From: Streptomyces sp. NRRL F-5126
GTDB lineage: Bacteria > Actinomycetota > Actinomycetes > Streptomycetales > Streptomycetaceae
DNA length: 64,000 nt
NCBI RefSeq assembly: GCF_000721265.1
Contig: NZ_JOFZ01000003.1
Coordinates: forward strand, 186,001-250,000
Direction: 5' to 3'
The position numbers and the translations under genes are program-made. Below, in pieces: positions 25,551-34,218 of the stretch. The notes beneath the pieces are model-generated. The model did no database searches, was not told the DNA's origin, and saw only the letters and a list, made by a program, of their open reading frames with translations. The stretch's first letter is position 1; the number at the start of each line of letters is the position of its first letter.

Positions 25551-26065
25551 ATGTTCATACGACTGGCCACCCCGGGCGACCTGGCCGCGATCCCGGAGAT
25601 CGAACTCGCCGCGGGCGAGCTGTTCCGCTCGGCCGGCATGGCCGAGGTCGCCGGGCACGCTCCCCCGTCACCCGACGTGCTGGAGGGCTACCGCAGCGCG
25701 GGCCGGGCATGGGTGAGCGTCGACGGCGCGGGACAGCCCGCCGCCTTCCTCCTGCACGAGGACCCCGACGGCACCGAAGGCGCCGCACACATCGAACAGG
25801 TGTCGGTCCTCCCGCGGCCGCGCACCGCGGACTCGGACGCGCGCTCATCGACCACCTGGGCGAGCGGACGGGGCGGCCGTTGACCCTGACGACGTTCACG
25901 GACATCCCTTGGAACGCGCCGTACTACACACGCCTCGGCTTCCGCGTGCTGGACGCGGGCGAGCTGACCGAAGGGCTGCGGGAGATCAGGCGCGCGGAGG
26001 CCGCCATGGGCCTCGACGCGTGGCCGCGCGTGTGCATGCGCAGGGAGGCGGGCGCCCGGGCGTGA
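25551..26065 (+). pseudogene. GNAT N-acetyltransferase interrupted by a one-base frameshift
   Basis: The first half (from ATG 25551, MFIRLATPGDLAAIPEIE through HIEQVSVLP) and the second half (HRGLGRALIDHLGERTG through PYYTRLGFRVLDAGEL to the stop at 26065) are the two parts of one GNAT fold, but in different frames. One extra C in the CCC run at 25811-25813 would restore VLPAAAHRGLGRAL, the acetyl-CoA binding motif, and a 171-residue protein. No slippery site for programmed frameshifting is seen. It is either a decayed gene or a sequencing error. No strong ribosome site precedes the ATG. Confidence 0.75.
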
Positions 26066-26087
26066 CGCGGCGCGGCGGCCGGCGCGG

Positions 26088-26480
26088 TCAGCCGTCCCAC
26101 CCCATGTCCGACACGGTGAACGCGGTGCCCTGCGTGAAGTAGAGCTGCCAGCCGCCCCCGTCCGTCCGGCGCCACAGGGAGCTGCGGTGCACCCGCCGCT
26201 CCCTGATGTTGAGGTCGAACGTGAGCAGCACCAGATCGGGCGCGAGCTCCCGGGCCACCATCCCGCTGACCGTGCCTGGTGTGGTGGTACGCGCCCACTC
26301 CCTCAGCTCCTCGATGTAGGACTGGCGGTCCCACGACCTGCCCGAGGAGCCGAAGGAGCGGAACGCCGGGTGCAGCAGCTCGCCGAGCAGCCTCGGGGAG
26401 CTGAAGACCGCCGGGTCGAGGAAGCGCAGCTCGCCCTCGATGGCCGCGGTAGCCGGGTCCGGTGCGTCACCATTGCTCAC
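26088..26480 (-). CDS. DUF4440 / NTF2-like protein
   Basis: 130 residues. The cone-shaped NTF2-like fold is suggested by an N-terminal helix (AIEGELRFLDPAVFSS), LLHPAFRSFGSSGRSWDRQSYIEEL and a C-terminal sheet with LLTFDLNIRERRVHRSSLWRRTDGGGWQLYFTQGT, a pattern typical of DUF4440 proteins. No catalytic assignment is possible. It is convergent with the broken GNAT gene and lies 84 bp from the acyl-CoA synthetase gene's stop. Confidence 0.75.
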   Translation of the reverse strand: MSNGDAPDPATAAIEGELRFLDPAVFSSPRLLGELLHPAFRSFGSSGRSWDRQSYIEELREWARTTTPGTVSGMVARELAPDLVLLTFDLNIRERRVHRSSLWRRTDGGGWQLYFTQGTAFTVSDMGWDG

Positions 26481-26564
26481 TCATGCCATCCTGCCCGACG
26501 CACGGCCGGCACGCGGCCAGGACACCCCCGGACGAGCTCGCCCGGCGGCCGCACGGTCGCGGTG

Positions 26565-28232
26565 TCAGTCCGCCGCCGGGGCGGAGAAGCGCTCCCTCAG
26601 TTCGATCTTCCTGACCTTCCCGCTCACCGTCATCGGGAACGCGTCCACGACCTCCACCCGCCGCGGGACCTTGTAGTGCGCGAGTCGGCCCTCGCAGTAC
26701 GCGGCGATCTCGTCGGCGCCCGGCGGGTCGCCCGCGTCGCGGGGGATCACGCAGGCGAGCACCTCCTCGCCGTAGCGGGCGTCCGGTACGCCCACCACCT
26801 GGACGTCGGCGATCTTCGGGTGCGTGTGGAGGAACTCCTCGACCTCGCGCGGATAGATGTTCTCGCCGCCCCTGATGATCATGTCCTTGATCCGGCCGAC
26901 GATCTGTACGTAGCCGTCCTCCCTGATCACCGCGAGGTCCCCGGTGTGCATCCAGCGGCCTGCGTCCACCACCTCGGACGTGTGCGCGGGGTCGCGCCAG
27001 TAGCCGAGCATCACGCTGTACCCGCGGGTGCACAGCTCGCCCGCCTCGCCGCGCCGCAGCGTGACGCCCGTCGCCGGGTCGACGACCTTGACCTCGATGT
27101 GCGGCAGCGCGCGGCCCGCGGTGCCGGTGCGGCGCTCCAGGTCGTCGTCGGCGCGGGTCTGCGTGGACACCGGGGACGTCTCCGTCATGCCGTAGCAGAT
27201 GGAGACCTCGGCCATGTTCATCTCGGCGACGACCCGCTTCATCACCTCGACCGGGCACGGCGATCCCGCCATGATCCCGGTGCGCAGCGAGGACAGGTCG
27301 TAGGCGGCGAAGTCCGGCAGGTCCAGCTCGGCGATGAACATCGTCGGCACGCCGTACAGGGAGGTGCACCGCTCCTGCTGCACGGCGCGCAGCGTGTCGC
27401 CGGGGCCGAAGGAGGCGGCCGGGATCACGATGCAGGCGCCGTGCGAGGTGGCGCCCAGATTTCCCATGACCATGCCGAAGCAGTGGTAGAAGGGGACAGG
27501 CAGGCACACCCTGTCGTGCTCGGTGTACTTCACCGTCTCACCCACGAAGTACCCGTTGTTGAGGATGTTGTGGTGGGAGAGCGTCGCCCCCTTGGGGAAT
27601 CCGGTGGTGCCGGACGTGTACTGGATGTTGATGGGATCGTCGCAGGACAACTGCGCTTCCCGCGCGTGGAGTTCGCCGGTCGTCGCGCCCTGGGCGGCAG
27701 ACAGCAGCTCGTCCCAGCTCGGGTCGCCGATGTAGTGCACGGCCCGCAGCCCGGGGCAGCGGGGTGCCACCTCCTCGACCATCGCACGGTAGTCGCTCGT
27801 ACGGTGCCCGAGCGAGGCCACGAGCAGGGAGATCCCCGACTGGCCGAGGACGAACTCGAGCTCGTGGGCGCGGTACGCCGGGTTGATGTTGACCATGATC
27901 GCGCCGATGCGGGCCGTCGCGTACTGGACGAGCACCCACTCCGGGCAGTTGACCGCCCAGATGCCGACGCGGTCGCCCTTGGCCACGCCGCGTGCGAGCA
28001 GGGCGCGCGCCAGCTCCTCCACGTCGGCGCCGAAGCGCGCGTAGGTCCAGCGGCGGCCGGACGGCACGTCGACGAGCGCCTCGCGGTCCGGGTACGCGGC
28101 GACCGCGCGTGCGAGGTTCTCGCCGATGGTGTCGCCGAGCAGCGCGGTGGTGCCGGTGCCGTGCGTGTACGCGTGCGGCGCCGGCGCGCCCGTGTGGGCC
28201 GGAGTGGTGCCTGCGGGGGTTTGGGACGTCAT
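26565..28232 (-). CDS. AMP-binding acyl-CoA synthetase (fatty-acid CoA ligase type)
   Basis: 555 residues. All ANL-superfamily motifs are present: YTSGTTGFPKGATLSHHN (P-loop), YGMTETSP, YSVMLGYWRDP with WMHTGDLAVIREDGYVQIVGR, the hinge RIKDMIIRGGENIYP, and the catalytic Lys in TVSGKVRKIELRE. It activates a carboxylic acid with ATP and transfers it to CoA; the sequence resembles medium- to long-chain FadD-like ligases. Its ATG overlaps the stop of the preceding ligase gene (ATGA), so both are made together. Confidence 0.9.
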   Translation of the reverse strand: MTSQTPAGTTPAHTGAPAPHAYTHGTGTTALLGDTIGENLARAVAAYPDREALVDVPSGRRWTYARFGADVEELARALLARGVAKGDRVGIWAVNCPEWVLVQYATARIGAIMVNINPAYRAHELEFVLGQSGISLLVASLGHRTSDYRAMVEEVAPRCPGLRAVHYIGDPSWDELLSAAQGATTGELHAREAQLSCDDPINIQYTSGTTGFPKGATLSHHNILNNGYFVGETVKYTEHDRVCLPVPFYHCFGMVMGNLGATSHGACIVIPAASFGPGDTLRAVQQERCTSLYGVPTMFIAELDLPDFAAYDLSSLRTGIMAGSPCPVEVMKRVVAEMNMAEVSICYGMTETSPVSTQTRADDDLERRTGTAGRALPHIEVKVVDPATGVTLRRGEAGELCTRGYSVMLGYWRDPAHTSEVVDAGRWMHTGDLAVIREDGYVQIVGRIKDMIIRGGENIYPREVEEFLHTHPKIADVQVVGVPDARYGEEVLACVIPRDAGDPPGADEIAAYCEGRLAHYKVPRRVEVVDAFPMTVSGKVRKIELRERFSAPAAD

Positions 28233-29950
28233 GCCGGATCCCCTTCCGCGTACTCCGCGGCGGAGCCCGCCGCGGTGGCCTCGCGCAGCTCGATCCTGCG
28301 GATCTTGCCGGAGACCGTCTTCGGCAGGTCGGCGAACTCGAGCCGCTTCACGCGCTTGTAGGGGGCGAGTACGGCGCGCGAGTGCTCGAAGATCGCCTTC
28401 GCCGTCTCGGGCCCCGGCTGCCACCCCTCGGCGAGCACCACATACGCCTTGGGTACGGCGAGCCGCACGGGATCGGGCGCCGGCACGACCGCCGCCTCGG
28501 CGACCGCCGGATGTTCGAGCAGGGCGCTCTCCAGCTCGAAGGGGCTGATCTTGTAGTCGCTGGCCTTGAAGACGTCGTCGCTGCGGCCCACGTAGGTGAG
28601 GTAGCCGTCGGCGTCCCTGGTGCCGATGTCGCCGGTGCGGTAGTAGCCGCCCGCCATGGCCTGGGCCGTGCGCTCCTGGTCTCCGTGGTAGCCCGCCATC
28701 AGGCCGACGGGCCGGTGCGCGAGGTCGAGGCTGATCTCGCCCTCGGCGGCGCCCGGTTCGCCGGTGATCGGGTCGAGCAGTTCGACACTGAACCCGGGCA
28801 GCGGGCGGCCCATGGAGCCCGCCTTGAGCAGCTGGCCGGGCGAGTTGGCGATCTGCACGGCCGTCTCCGTCTGGCCGAACCCGTCCCTGATCGTGACACC
28901 CCACTCGCGCCGTACCGTCTCGATGACCTCGGGGTTGAGCGGTTCCCCCGCCGCCACGGCCTCGCGCGGCGGGGTGCGCAGCTGGGAGAGGTCGGCCTGG
29001 ATGAGCATCCGCCAGACCGTGGGCGGCGCGCAGAAGCTGGTGACGCCGGCGGCGTCCATCTCGGCCATGAGGCGGGTCGCGTCGAACCGCGTGTAGTTGT
29101 GGATGAAGACCGTGGCCTCCGCGTTCCACGGACCGAAGAGGTTCGACCAGGCGTGCTTGGCCCAGCCCGGCGAGGCGATGTTCAGGTGGACGTCGCCGGG
29201 GCGCAGGCCGATCCAGTACATGGTCGCGAGGTGGCCGATCGGGTACGAGACGTGCGTGTGCTCGACGAGCTTGGGCCGGGCCGTGGTGCCCGAGGTGAAG
29301 TACAGCATCAGCGGGTCGTCCGCCGCGGTGAGGCCCCCTGGGGTGAAGGACTCGGGCGCGGCGTAGGCGTCCTCGTAGGCGAGCCAGCCGTCCGGCAGGG
29401 GGTCGGCGCCGACGGCGATGCGGGTGTAGCGACCGGGCACACCGCCGAACTTGCCGGTGTCGGCGGCCCGCACGATCACGTGGCGGGCGCGGCCGCGCTC
29501 GACCCGGTCGCGGAGGTCGAGGGTGCCGAGGAGCGGGGTCGCGGGGATGACGACGGCACGCAGCTTGATGGCGGCGAGGGCCGTCTCCCACAGCTCGACC
29601 TGGTTGCCGAGCATCACGACGATGCGGTCGCCGGGCCTGACGCCCTGCTCGCGCAGCCAGTTGGCGGCCCGGTCGGACGCCTCGGCCATCTCGGGGAAGG
29701 TGCGGCGGGTGCGGGTGCCGTCCTCCTCCACGATGTGCAGGCAGTCCCGTTCCCGGTTCGCCGGGTCGGCGGCGATCCGGTCGAACCAGTCGAGTGCCCA
29801 GTTGAAGTGGGTGGGGCGGGGCCAGACGAACCCCTCGTACGCGCCCGCGTAGTCCTCGCGGTGTTCGAGCAGGAAGTCGCGGGCCGCCCTGAACCGACCC
29901 GTCGGGTCGCCCGGCCGGCCGCCCGGGCCTGTGGTGCCGCCTGCCGTCAT
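28229..29950 (-). CDS. AMP-binding acyl-CoA synthetase (medium-chain/aryl type)
   Basis: 573 residues. Motifs: YFTSGTTARPKLVEHTH, GFGQTETAVQIANSPGQLLKAGSMGRPLPG, YYRTGDIGTRDADGYLTYVGRSDDVFKASDYKISPFELES and the catalytic Lys of KTVSGKIRRIELR. The FKASDYKI hinge and the Trp-rich WALDWFDRIAAD N-terminus resemble medium-chain (ACSM) and benzoate/aryl-CoA ligases more than FadD. It is the first gene of a two-ligase operon and is divergent from a GAF-LuxR regulator, which suggests an inducible acid-catabolism unit. The substrate is unknown. Confidence 0.88.
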   Translation of the reverse strand: MTAGGTTGPGGRPGDPTGRFRAARDFLLEHREDYAGAYEGFVWPRPTHFNWALDWFDRIAADPANRERDCLHIVEEDGTRTRRTFPEMAEASDRAANWLREQGVRPGDRIVVMLGNQVELWETALAAIKLRAVVIPATPLLGTLDLRDRVERGRARHVIVRAADTGKFGGVPGRYTRIAVGADPLPDGWLAYEDAYAAPESFTPGGLTAADDPLMLYFTSGTTARPKLVEHTHVSYPIGHLATMYWIGLRPGDVHLNIASPGWAKHAWSNLFGPWNAEATVFIHNYTRFDATRLMAEMDAAGVTSFCAPPTVWRMLIQADLSQLRTPPREAVAAGEPLNPEVIETVRREWGVTIRDGFGQTETAVQIANSPGQLLKAGSMGRPLPGFSVELLDPITGEPGAAEGEISLDLAHRPVGLMAGYHGDQERTAQAMAGGYYRTGDIGTRDADGYLTYVGRSDDVFKASDYKISPFELESALLEHPAVAEAAVVPAPDPVRLAVPKAYVVLAEGWQPGPETAKAIFEHSRAVLAPYKRVKRLEFADLPKTVSGKIRRIELREATAAGSAAEYAEGDPA

Positions 29951-30080
29951 GTCTCGTCCTCCTCGTCGCCGGCCGTTCGCCGCCGTTCGCCGGAACCCTT
30001 ACCCGCATCGTGCAATCAGTGATACAGGTCGGGGCACCCCCGGACGGGGGTAACGCGGAAGACGCTGGAGGGACGCAGGC

Positions 30081-30905
30081 GTGACGGCGACCGACGAGGC
30101 CCTGGAGATACGGTCCGCGCTGCTCGCGCTGCGCAGGTCGGCGGGGCTGCCCGTCGCGTTCGGCGGGCTGCTGCACGACGGGGCGAGCCTCCGGCTCACC
30201 GAGCTCACGGGCGCGTCGACGGCCGCGCTGAGCGGCCTGCTGATCTCGTCGGGCAACGGTGTCGGCGGCCGGGCGGTGGCGCTCGGCAGGCCCTGCGGGG
30301 TGGCGGACTACGCCCAGGCGCGGCACATCAGCCACGAGTACGACGCGGCGGTGGCCGCGGAGGGGCTGCGCTCGGTGCTCGCGGTGCCCGTGGTGGTGCG
30401 GCGGCGGGTGCGCGGCGTGCTGTACGGCGCGCTCAGGGCGCCGCTGCCCATCGGCGACCGGGTCTTCGACGCGGCGGTCGCCGCGGCGCGTGACGTGGAG
30501 CAGGCGCTGGCGGTGCGGGACGAGGCACGGCGCCTGCTGGCCTCGACGCGCGAGCCGGTGGCGGGCCCCGGCGCGTGGGAGGAGGTGCGGGCCGCGCACG
30601 GCGAACTGCGGGCGCTGGCGCCGCGCGTGGGCGACCCGCACCTGCGGGCGGCGCTGCTCGCGGCGTGCGCGCGGCTGTCGGGCGCCGCGGCGCCCTCCCC
30701 CGAGCGGCGGGTGGCGCTGACGCCGCGCGAGGTGGACGTGCTGTCGTGCGTGGCGTCGGGCGCGACCAACGCCTCGGCCGCCGAGGCGCTCGGTGTGCGT
30801 CCTGAGACGGTGAAGGCGTATCTGCGCTCCGCGATGCGCAAGCTGGGCGCGCACACCCGCCTGGAGGCGGTCGTGGCCGCCCGCCGCGCGGGGCTGCTGC
30901 CGTAG
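30081..30905 (+). CDS. GAF-domain LuxR-type transcriptional regulator
   Basis: 274 residues from GTG 30081 with GGAGGG upstream. Residues about 10-150 form a GAF-like sensor (GLPVAFGGLLHDGASLRLTEL, GVGGRAVALGRP, LRSVLAVPVVVRRRVRGVLYGALR). A linker leads to the C-terminal LuxR HTH: ALTPREVDVLSCVASGATNASAAEALGVRPETVKAYLRSAMRKLGAHTR. This architecture is common next to acyl- and aryl-CoA ligases in actinomycetes, and here it diverges from two such genes across 130 bp, so it probably regulates them. Confidence 0.88.
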   Translation: MTATDEALEIRSALLALRRSAGLPVAFGGLLHDGASLRLTELTGASTAALSGLLISSGNGVGGRAVALGRPCGVADYAQARHISHEYDAAVAAEGLRSVLAVPVVVRRRVRGVLYGALRAPLPIGDRVFDAAVAAARDVEQALAVRDEARRLLASTREPVAGPGAWEEVRAAHGELRALAPRVGDPHLRAALLAACARLSGAAAPSPERRVALTPREVDVLSCVASGATNASAAEALGVRPETVKAYLRSAMRKLGAHTRLEAVVAARRAGLLP

Positions 30906-30982
30906 CTGCCCGCCTGGCCGCAGCGTACGCGCCGCGAGCATCCTCAGACCTCACTCGTGCTCACAGATGATTGAACATGCCC

Positions 30983-31011
30983 TTGACGCGTCATTTTTGA
31001 GCAATTAGCGT
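30983..31011 (+). promoter_or_regulatory. Promoter of the sugar ABC transporter operon
   Basis: TTGACG (30983-30988), 17-bp spacer, TAGCGT (31006-31011), in a locally AT-rich patch (ATTTTTGAGCAATTAG). Predicted start near 31018, giving a leader of about 100 nt. Confidence 0.5.
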
Positions 31012-31119
31012 CCACGGACAAGTCGTCAAGGACCAGCGACCCACTGCTGCTCCGGGCAGCGGTTACCGCGGTCCCGGCGCGGTTCCACCTCCCCCCACCG
31101 GTTCCCAGAAAGGCTCCGC

Positions 31120-32394
31120 GTGCGCAGAAGAGCCCTCCTCACGGCGGCCGCCACGACCGCGCTCGCGGCCGGGTGCGGCAGCCCCTCCGCCTCCTCCTCG
31201 AAGTCCGGGCGCGGCCGCCTCACCTACGGCGTCTGGGACGTCTACCAGATGGACGCCATGCGCCGGGCGGCCAGGGAGTTCGAGAAGACCCGGCCGGGGG
31301 TGAGCGTGGACGTGCAGCTCACCCCGAACGGCACGTACTGGACCAAGCTGCGCACCGCGTGCACCAGCGGCTCCGCACCGGACGTGTTCTGGATGAACGG
31401 CCCCAACTTCGGCCTGTACGCGGATGCCGGCCAGCTCCTGCCCCTGGAGACGAGCGGCGCGAACGCCGTGCTCGACCCGGGCGACTACCCTGCCGACCTG
31501 GTCTCGCTATACCGGTGGAACGGGACGCAGTACGGGGCGCCGAAGGACTTCGACACGGTCGCGCTCTGGTTCAACAAGGAGCTGTTCGACCGGGCGGGCG
31601 TCGACCATCCCGACGCGAGCTGGACCTGGCAGGACCTCATCGCCAACGCCCAGCGGCTGACCGACCGCAAGCGCGGCACGTACGGTCTCGCGGCGCCCGT
31701 CTGGGCGCAGGAGTACTACTACGACTCGATCGCCCAGGCCGGCGGCTGGGTGATCTCGAAGGACCGCAAGCGCTCCGGCTACAGCGACCCGCGCACCCGG
31801 GAGGGCCTGCGGCTGTGGGTGGACATGATCCACCGGTACAAGGCCTCGCCCACGCTCCAGCAGCTCACCGACACGGACGCGACGCAGATGTTCCAGTCGG
31901 GAAAGGTGGCCATGGTGCAGGACGCCTCGTACAACGCGGCCACGTTCTACGCCGACCCGGAACTGCGCGCCAAGGTCGACGTGGCACCGCTGGCGAAGGG
32001 CAGGCGCCGCGCCACGATCATCCACGGCCTCGCGAACGTCGTGTACGCGCGCACCGCCCAGCCGGAACTCGCCAGGGACTTCGTGCGGTTCATGTCGGGC
32101 AGGCGCGCCTCGCTGATCCAGGGCAAGTACGGGACGGCCATCCCGGCGTTCAACGGCACCCAGCAGACGTGGGCCGACGCCATGCCGCGCTTCGACCTCA
32201 AAGTGCACCTGGACGCCGTCGGCTACTCGGTGCCCTACCCGATCTCGACCAACACCGCCGCGTGGTCGCACCAGGAGCTGCGGTGGCTGGCCCGGGCGTG
32301 GAGCGGGGACGAGAGCCTCACCGACGCGACCCGTTCGCTCACCGAGGCGATGGACAAGCTGCTCGCGCAGGAAGGGAAGGGCGGCAGCCGATGA
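31120..32394 (+). CDS. Sugar ABC transporter substrate-binding lipoprotein
   Basis: 424 residues from GTG 31120 (GAAAGG upstream). A lipoprotein signal, RRRALLTAAATTALAAGCGS, has the lipobox LAAGC with Cys19. The rest is a family 1 solute-binding fold: YGVWDVYQMDAMRRAAREFEKTRPGVSVDV, GSAPDVFWMNGPNF, WTWQDLIANAQRLT and GKVAMVQDASYNA. It binds a sugar or oligosaccharide outside the cell. Its stop overlaps the next start (ATGA). The operon lacks an ATPase, as usual where a shared MsiK-type ATPase serves many importers. Confidence 0.92.
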   Translation: MRRRALLTAAATTALAAGCGSPSASSSKSGRGRLTYGVWDVYQMDAMRRAAREFEKTRPGVSVDVQLTPNGTYWTKLRTACTSGSAPDVFWMNGPNFGLYADAGQLLPLETSGANAVLDPGDYPADLVSLYRWNGTQYGAPKDFDTVALWFNKELFDRAGVDHPDASWTWQDLIANAQRLTDRKRGTYGLAAPVWAQEYYYDSIAQAGGWVISKDRKRSGYSDPRTREGLRLWVDMIHRYKASPTLQQLTDTDATQMFQSGKVAMVQDASYNAATFYADPELRAKVDVAPLAKGRRRATIIHGLANVVYARTAQPELARDFVRFMSGRRASLIQGKYGTAIPAFNGTQQTWADAMPRFDLKVHLDAVGYSVPYPISTNTAAWSHQELRWLARAWSGDESLTDATRSLTEAMDKLLAQEGKGGSR

Positions 32395-33377
32395 GCATCG
32401 ACACCCGGCCCGCCCCGGCCGTGCCGGCGGCGCGGGCCTCGGCGGCCGCGGACGTCCGCGCGCGGCGCAGGCGCGAGCGGCGATTCCTGCACCGCGACAA
32501 GTGGTGGGGCTACGCCCTCATCGCCCCGGCGGGTCTCGGCCTCGCGGTCTTCTACCTGTGGCCCGTGCTGGAGACGCTGTACTACAGCTTCAACGACTGG
32601 GGCGCGTTCGGCGGCACCACCTGGACGGGTCTGTCCAACTACCGCACGCTGGTGACAGATCCGGAGTTCTGGCACTCGCTGGAGAACACCGCCGTCTACA
32701 CCGTGCTGGTGCTGCTGGGCATTCCGCTCTCCATGCTGCTCGCCGTCCTGCTGAACGTGAAGGGGATGCGCGGCACCGGGGTGTACAGGACGCTGTACTT
32801 CCTGCCCGTCGTCACGATGCCCGCGGCCGTCGCCGTCGTGTGGCGCTGGCTCTACAACGGCGACGTCGGGATCATCAACCAGGCGCTCTCCGCCATCGGC
32901 GTGCACGGCACGTACTGGGTGTCCGACCCGGCCACCGTCCACTTCGCCGTCGCCGTGGTGGGCGTGTGGATGACCGTCGGGTACAACATGATCCTGCTGC
33001 TCGCCGGGCTCCAGTCCATACCCCAGGACTACTACGAGGCGGCCTCCCTCGACGGGGCGGGGCGCGTGCGGCAGTTCTTCTCCGTCACGCTGCCCCTGCT
33101 CAGCCCGACGGTGTTCTTCACGACGGTGCTGTCCGTCATCCAGTCCCTCCAGGTCTTCGACCTCGTCTACTTGATCCTGGGCGCCAACACCGGGGCCGGC
33201 ATCACCAATCCGGCGTACACCGACGGCGAGACGGTCGTGATGCTCTTCTTCCAGAAGGCGTTCTACGACAACCAGCGCGGTTACGGCGCTGCCATCGTGT
33301 GCGCGCTCTTCGTCCTGATCCTGGCGCTGACGGCCGTCCAGTTCCGCTTGCAGAAGAGGTGGGTCCACTATGGCTGA
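32391..33377 (+). CDS. Sugar ABC transporter permease, MalF type
   Basis: 328 residues. After a basic N-tail of about 45 residues there are six membrane helices, starting WWGYALIAPAGLGLAVFYLWPVLETLYYSF. The EAA loop that contacts the ATPase is EAASLDGAGRVRQFFSVTLPLLSP. It pairs with the downstream permease and the upstream lipoprotein; overlaps are 4 nt upstream and 8 nt downstream. Confidence 0.92.
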   Translation: MSIDTRPAPAVPAARASAAADVRARRRRERRFLHRDKWWGYALIAPAGLGLAVFYLWPVLETLYYSFNDWGAFGGTTWTGLSNYRTLVTDPEFWHSLENTAVYTVLVLLGIPLSMLLAVLLNVKGMRGTGVYRTLYFLPVVTMPAAVAVVWRWLYNGDVGIINQALSAIGVHGTYWVSDPATVHFAVAVVGVWMTVGYNMILLLAGLQSIPQDYYEAASLDGAGRVRQFFSVTLPLLSPTVFFTTVLSVIQSLQVFDLVYLILGANTGAGITNPAYTDGETVVMLFFQKAFYDNQRGYGAAIVCALFVLILALTAVQFRLQKRWVHYG

Positions 33378-34212
33378 GACGACTCGGCGCACCGGCCGCG
33401 AGGGCCGGCGGTGGCCGGCCCACCTGCTGCTCACGGTCGGCGCGGTGGTGACGGTCTTCCCGCTGCTGTGGGAGGTGCTGACCTCTTTCAAGAGCTTCGG
33501 CGAGTCCACGCGCGTGCCGCCGACGATCCTGCCGCGGTACTGGGACTGGTCGAACTACGCGACGGTGTTCTCGTCCATCCCCTTCGCCCACGAGTTCGTC
33601 AACACACTGCTCATGACGCTGCTGCGCACCGCGGCCCAGCTGCTGCTGTGCTCGATGGCCGCCTACGCGTTCGCGCGGATCCGCTTCCCGGGGCGCGGCC
33701 CGATCTTCCTCGCGTTCCTCGCCGTGCTGATGGTGCCGGGTGAGCTGTTCCTGCTGCCGCAGTACCAGATCATGCAGGACCTCGGCTGGCTCAACTCGCT
33801 GCAGGCGCTGGTCGTCCCGGGGATGTTCAGCGCCTTCGGGACGTTCCTGCTGCGCCAGTTCTTCATGGGCCTGCCGGTCGAGCTGGAGGAGGCGGCGCGT
33901 CTCGACGGCGCCAACCCGTTCACCGTCTACTGGCGCGTCGCGCTGCCGCTGGCGCGCCCGGGGCTGCTGGCGCTCGGCATCCTGACCTTCCTGTGGTCGT
34001 GGAACGACCTGATGTGGCCGCTGGTCGTCAACACCGACCCCGCGCAGATGCCACTGTCCGCCGGGCTCGCCTCGCTGCAGGGGTCCCACCTCACCGACTA
34101 CCCGGTCCTCATGGCCGGTTCCCTCCTCGCCACGCTCCCGGTGATCGTGGTCTTCGTCGCGATGCAACGACACTTCATCCAGGGCATCGCCTTCTCCGGC
34201 ATGAAGGGCTGA
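33370..34212 (+). CDS. Sugar ABC transporter permease, MalG type
   Basis: 280 residues, six membrane helices, first VGAVVTVFPLLWEVLTSFKSF. The EAA loop reads EEAARLDGANPFTVYWRVALPLARPGL and the last loop ends in GIAFSGMKG, typical of CUT1 inner-membrane subunits. The 8-nt overlap with the preceding permease and 6-nt gap to the dehydrogenase indicate one operon. Confidence 0.92.
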   Translation: MAETTRRTGREGRRWPAHLLLTVGAVVTVFPLLWEVLTSFKSFGESTRVPPTILPRYWDWSNYATVFSSIPFAHEFVNTLLMTLLRTAAQLLLCSMAAYAFARIRFPGRGPIFLAFLAVLMVPGELFLLPQYQIMQDLGWLNSLQALVVPGMFSAFGTFLLRQFFMGLPVELEEAARLDGANPFTVYWRVALPLARPGLLALGILTFLWSWNDLMWPLVVNTDPAQMPLSAGLASLQGSHLTDYPVLMAGSLLATLPVIVVFVAMQRHFIQGIAFSGMKG

Positions 34213-34218
34213 ACAACC

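Noticed and set aside
25801..25830. Programmed -1 ribosomal frameshift in the GNAT gene
   Set aside because: No X XXY YYZ slippery heptamer or downstream structure was found; a simple base loss or sequencing error explains it better.
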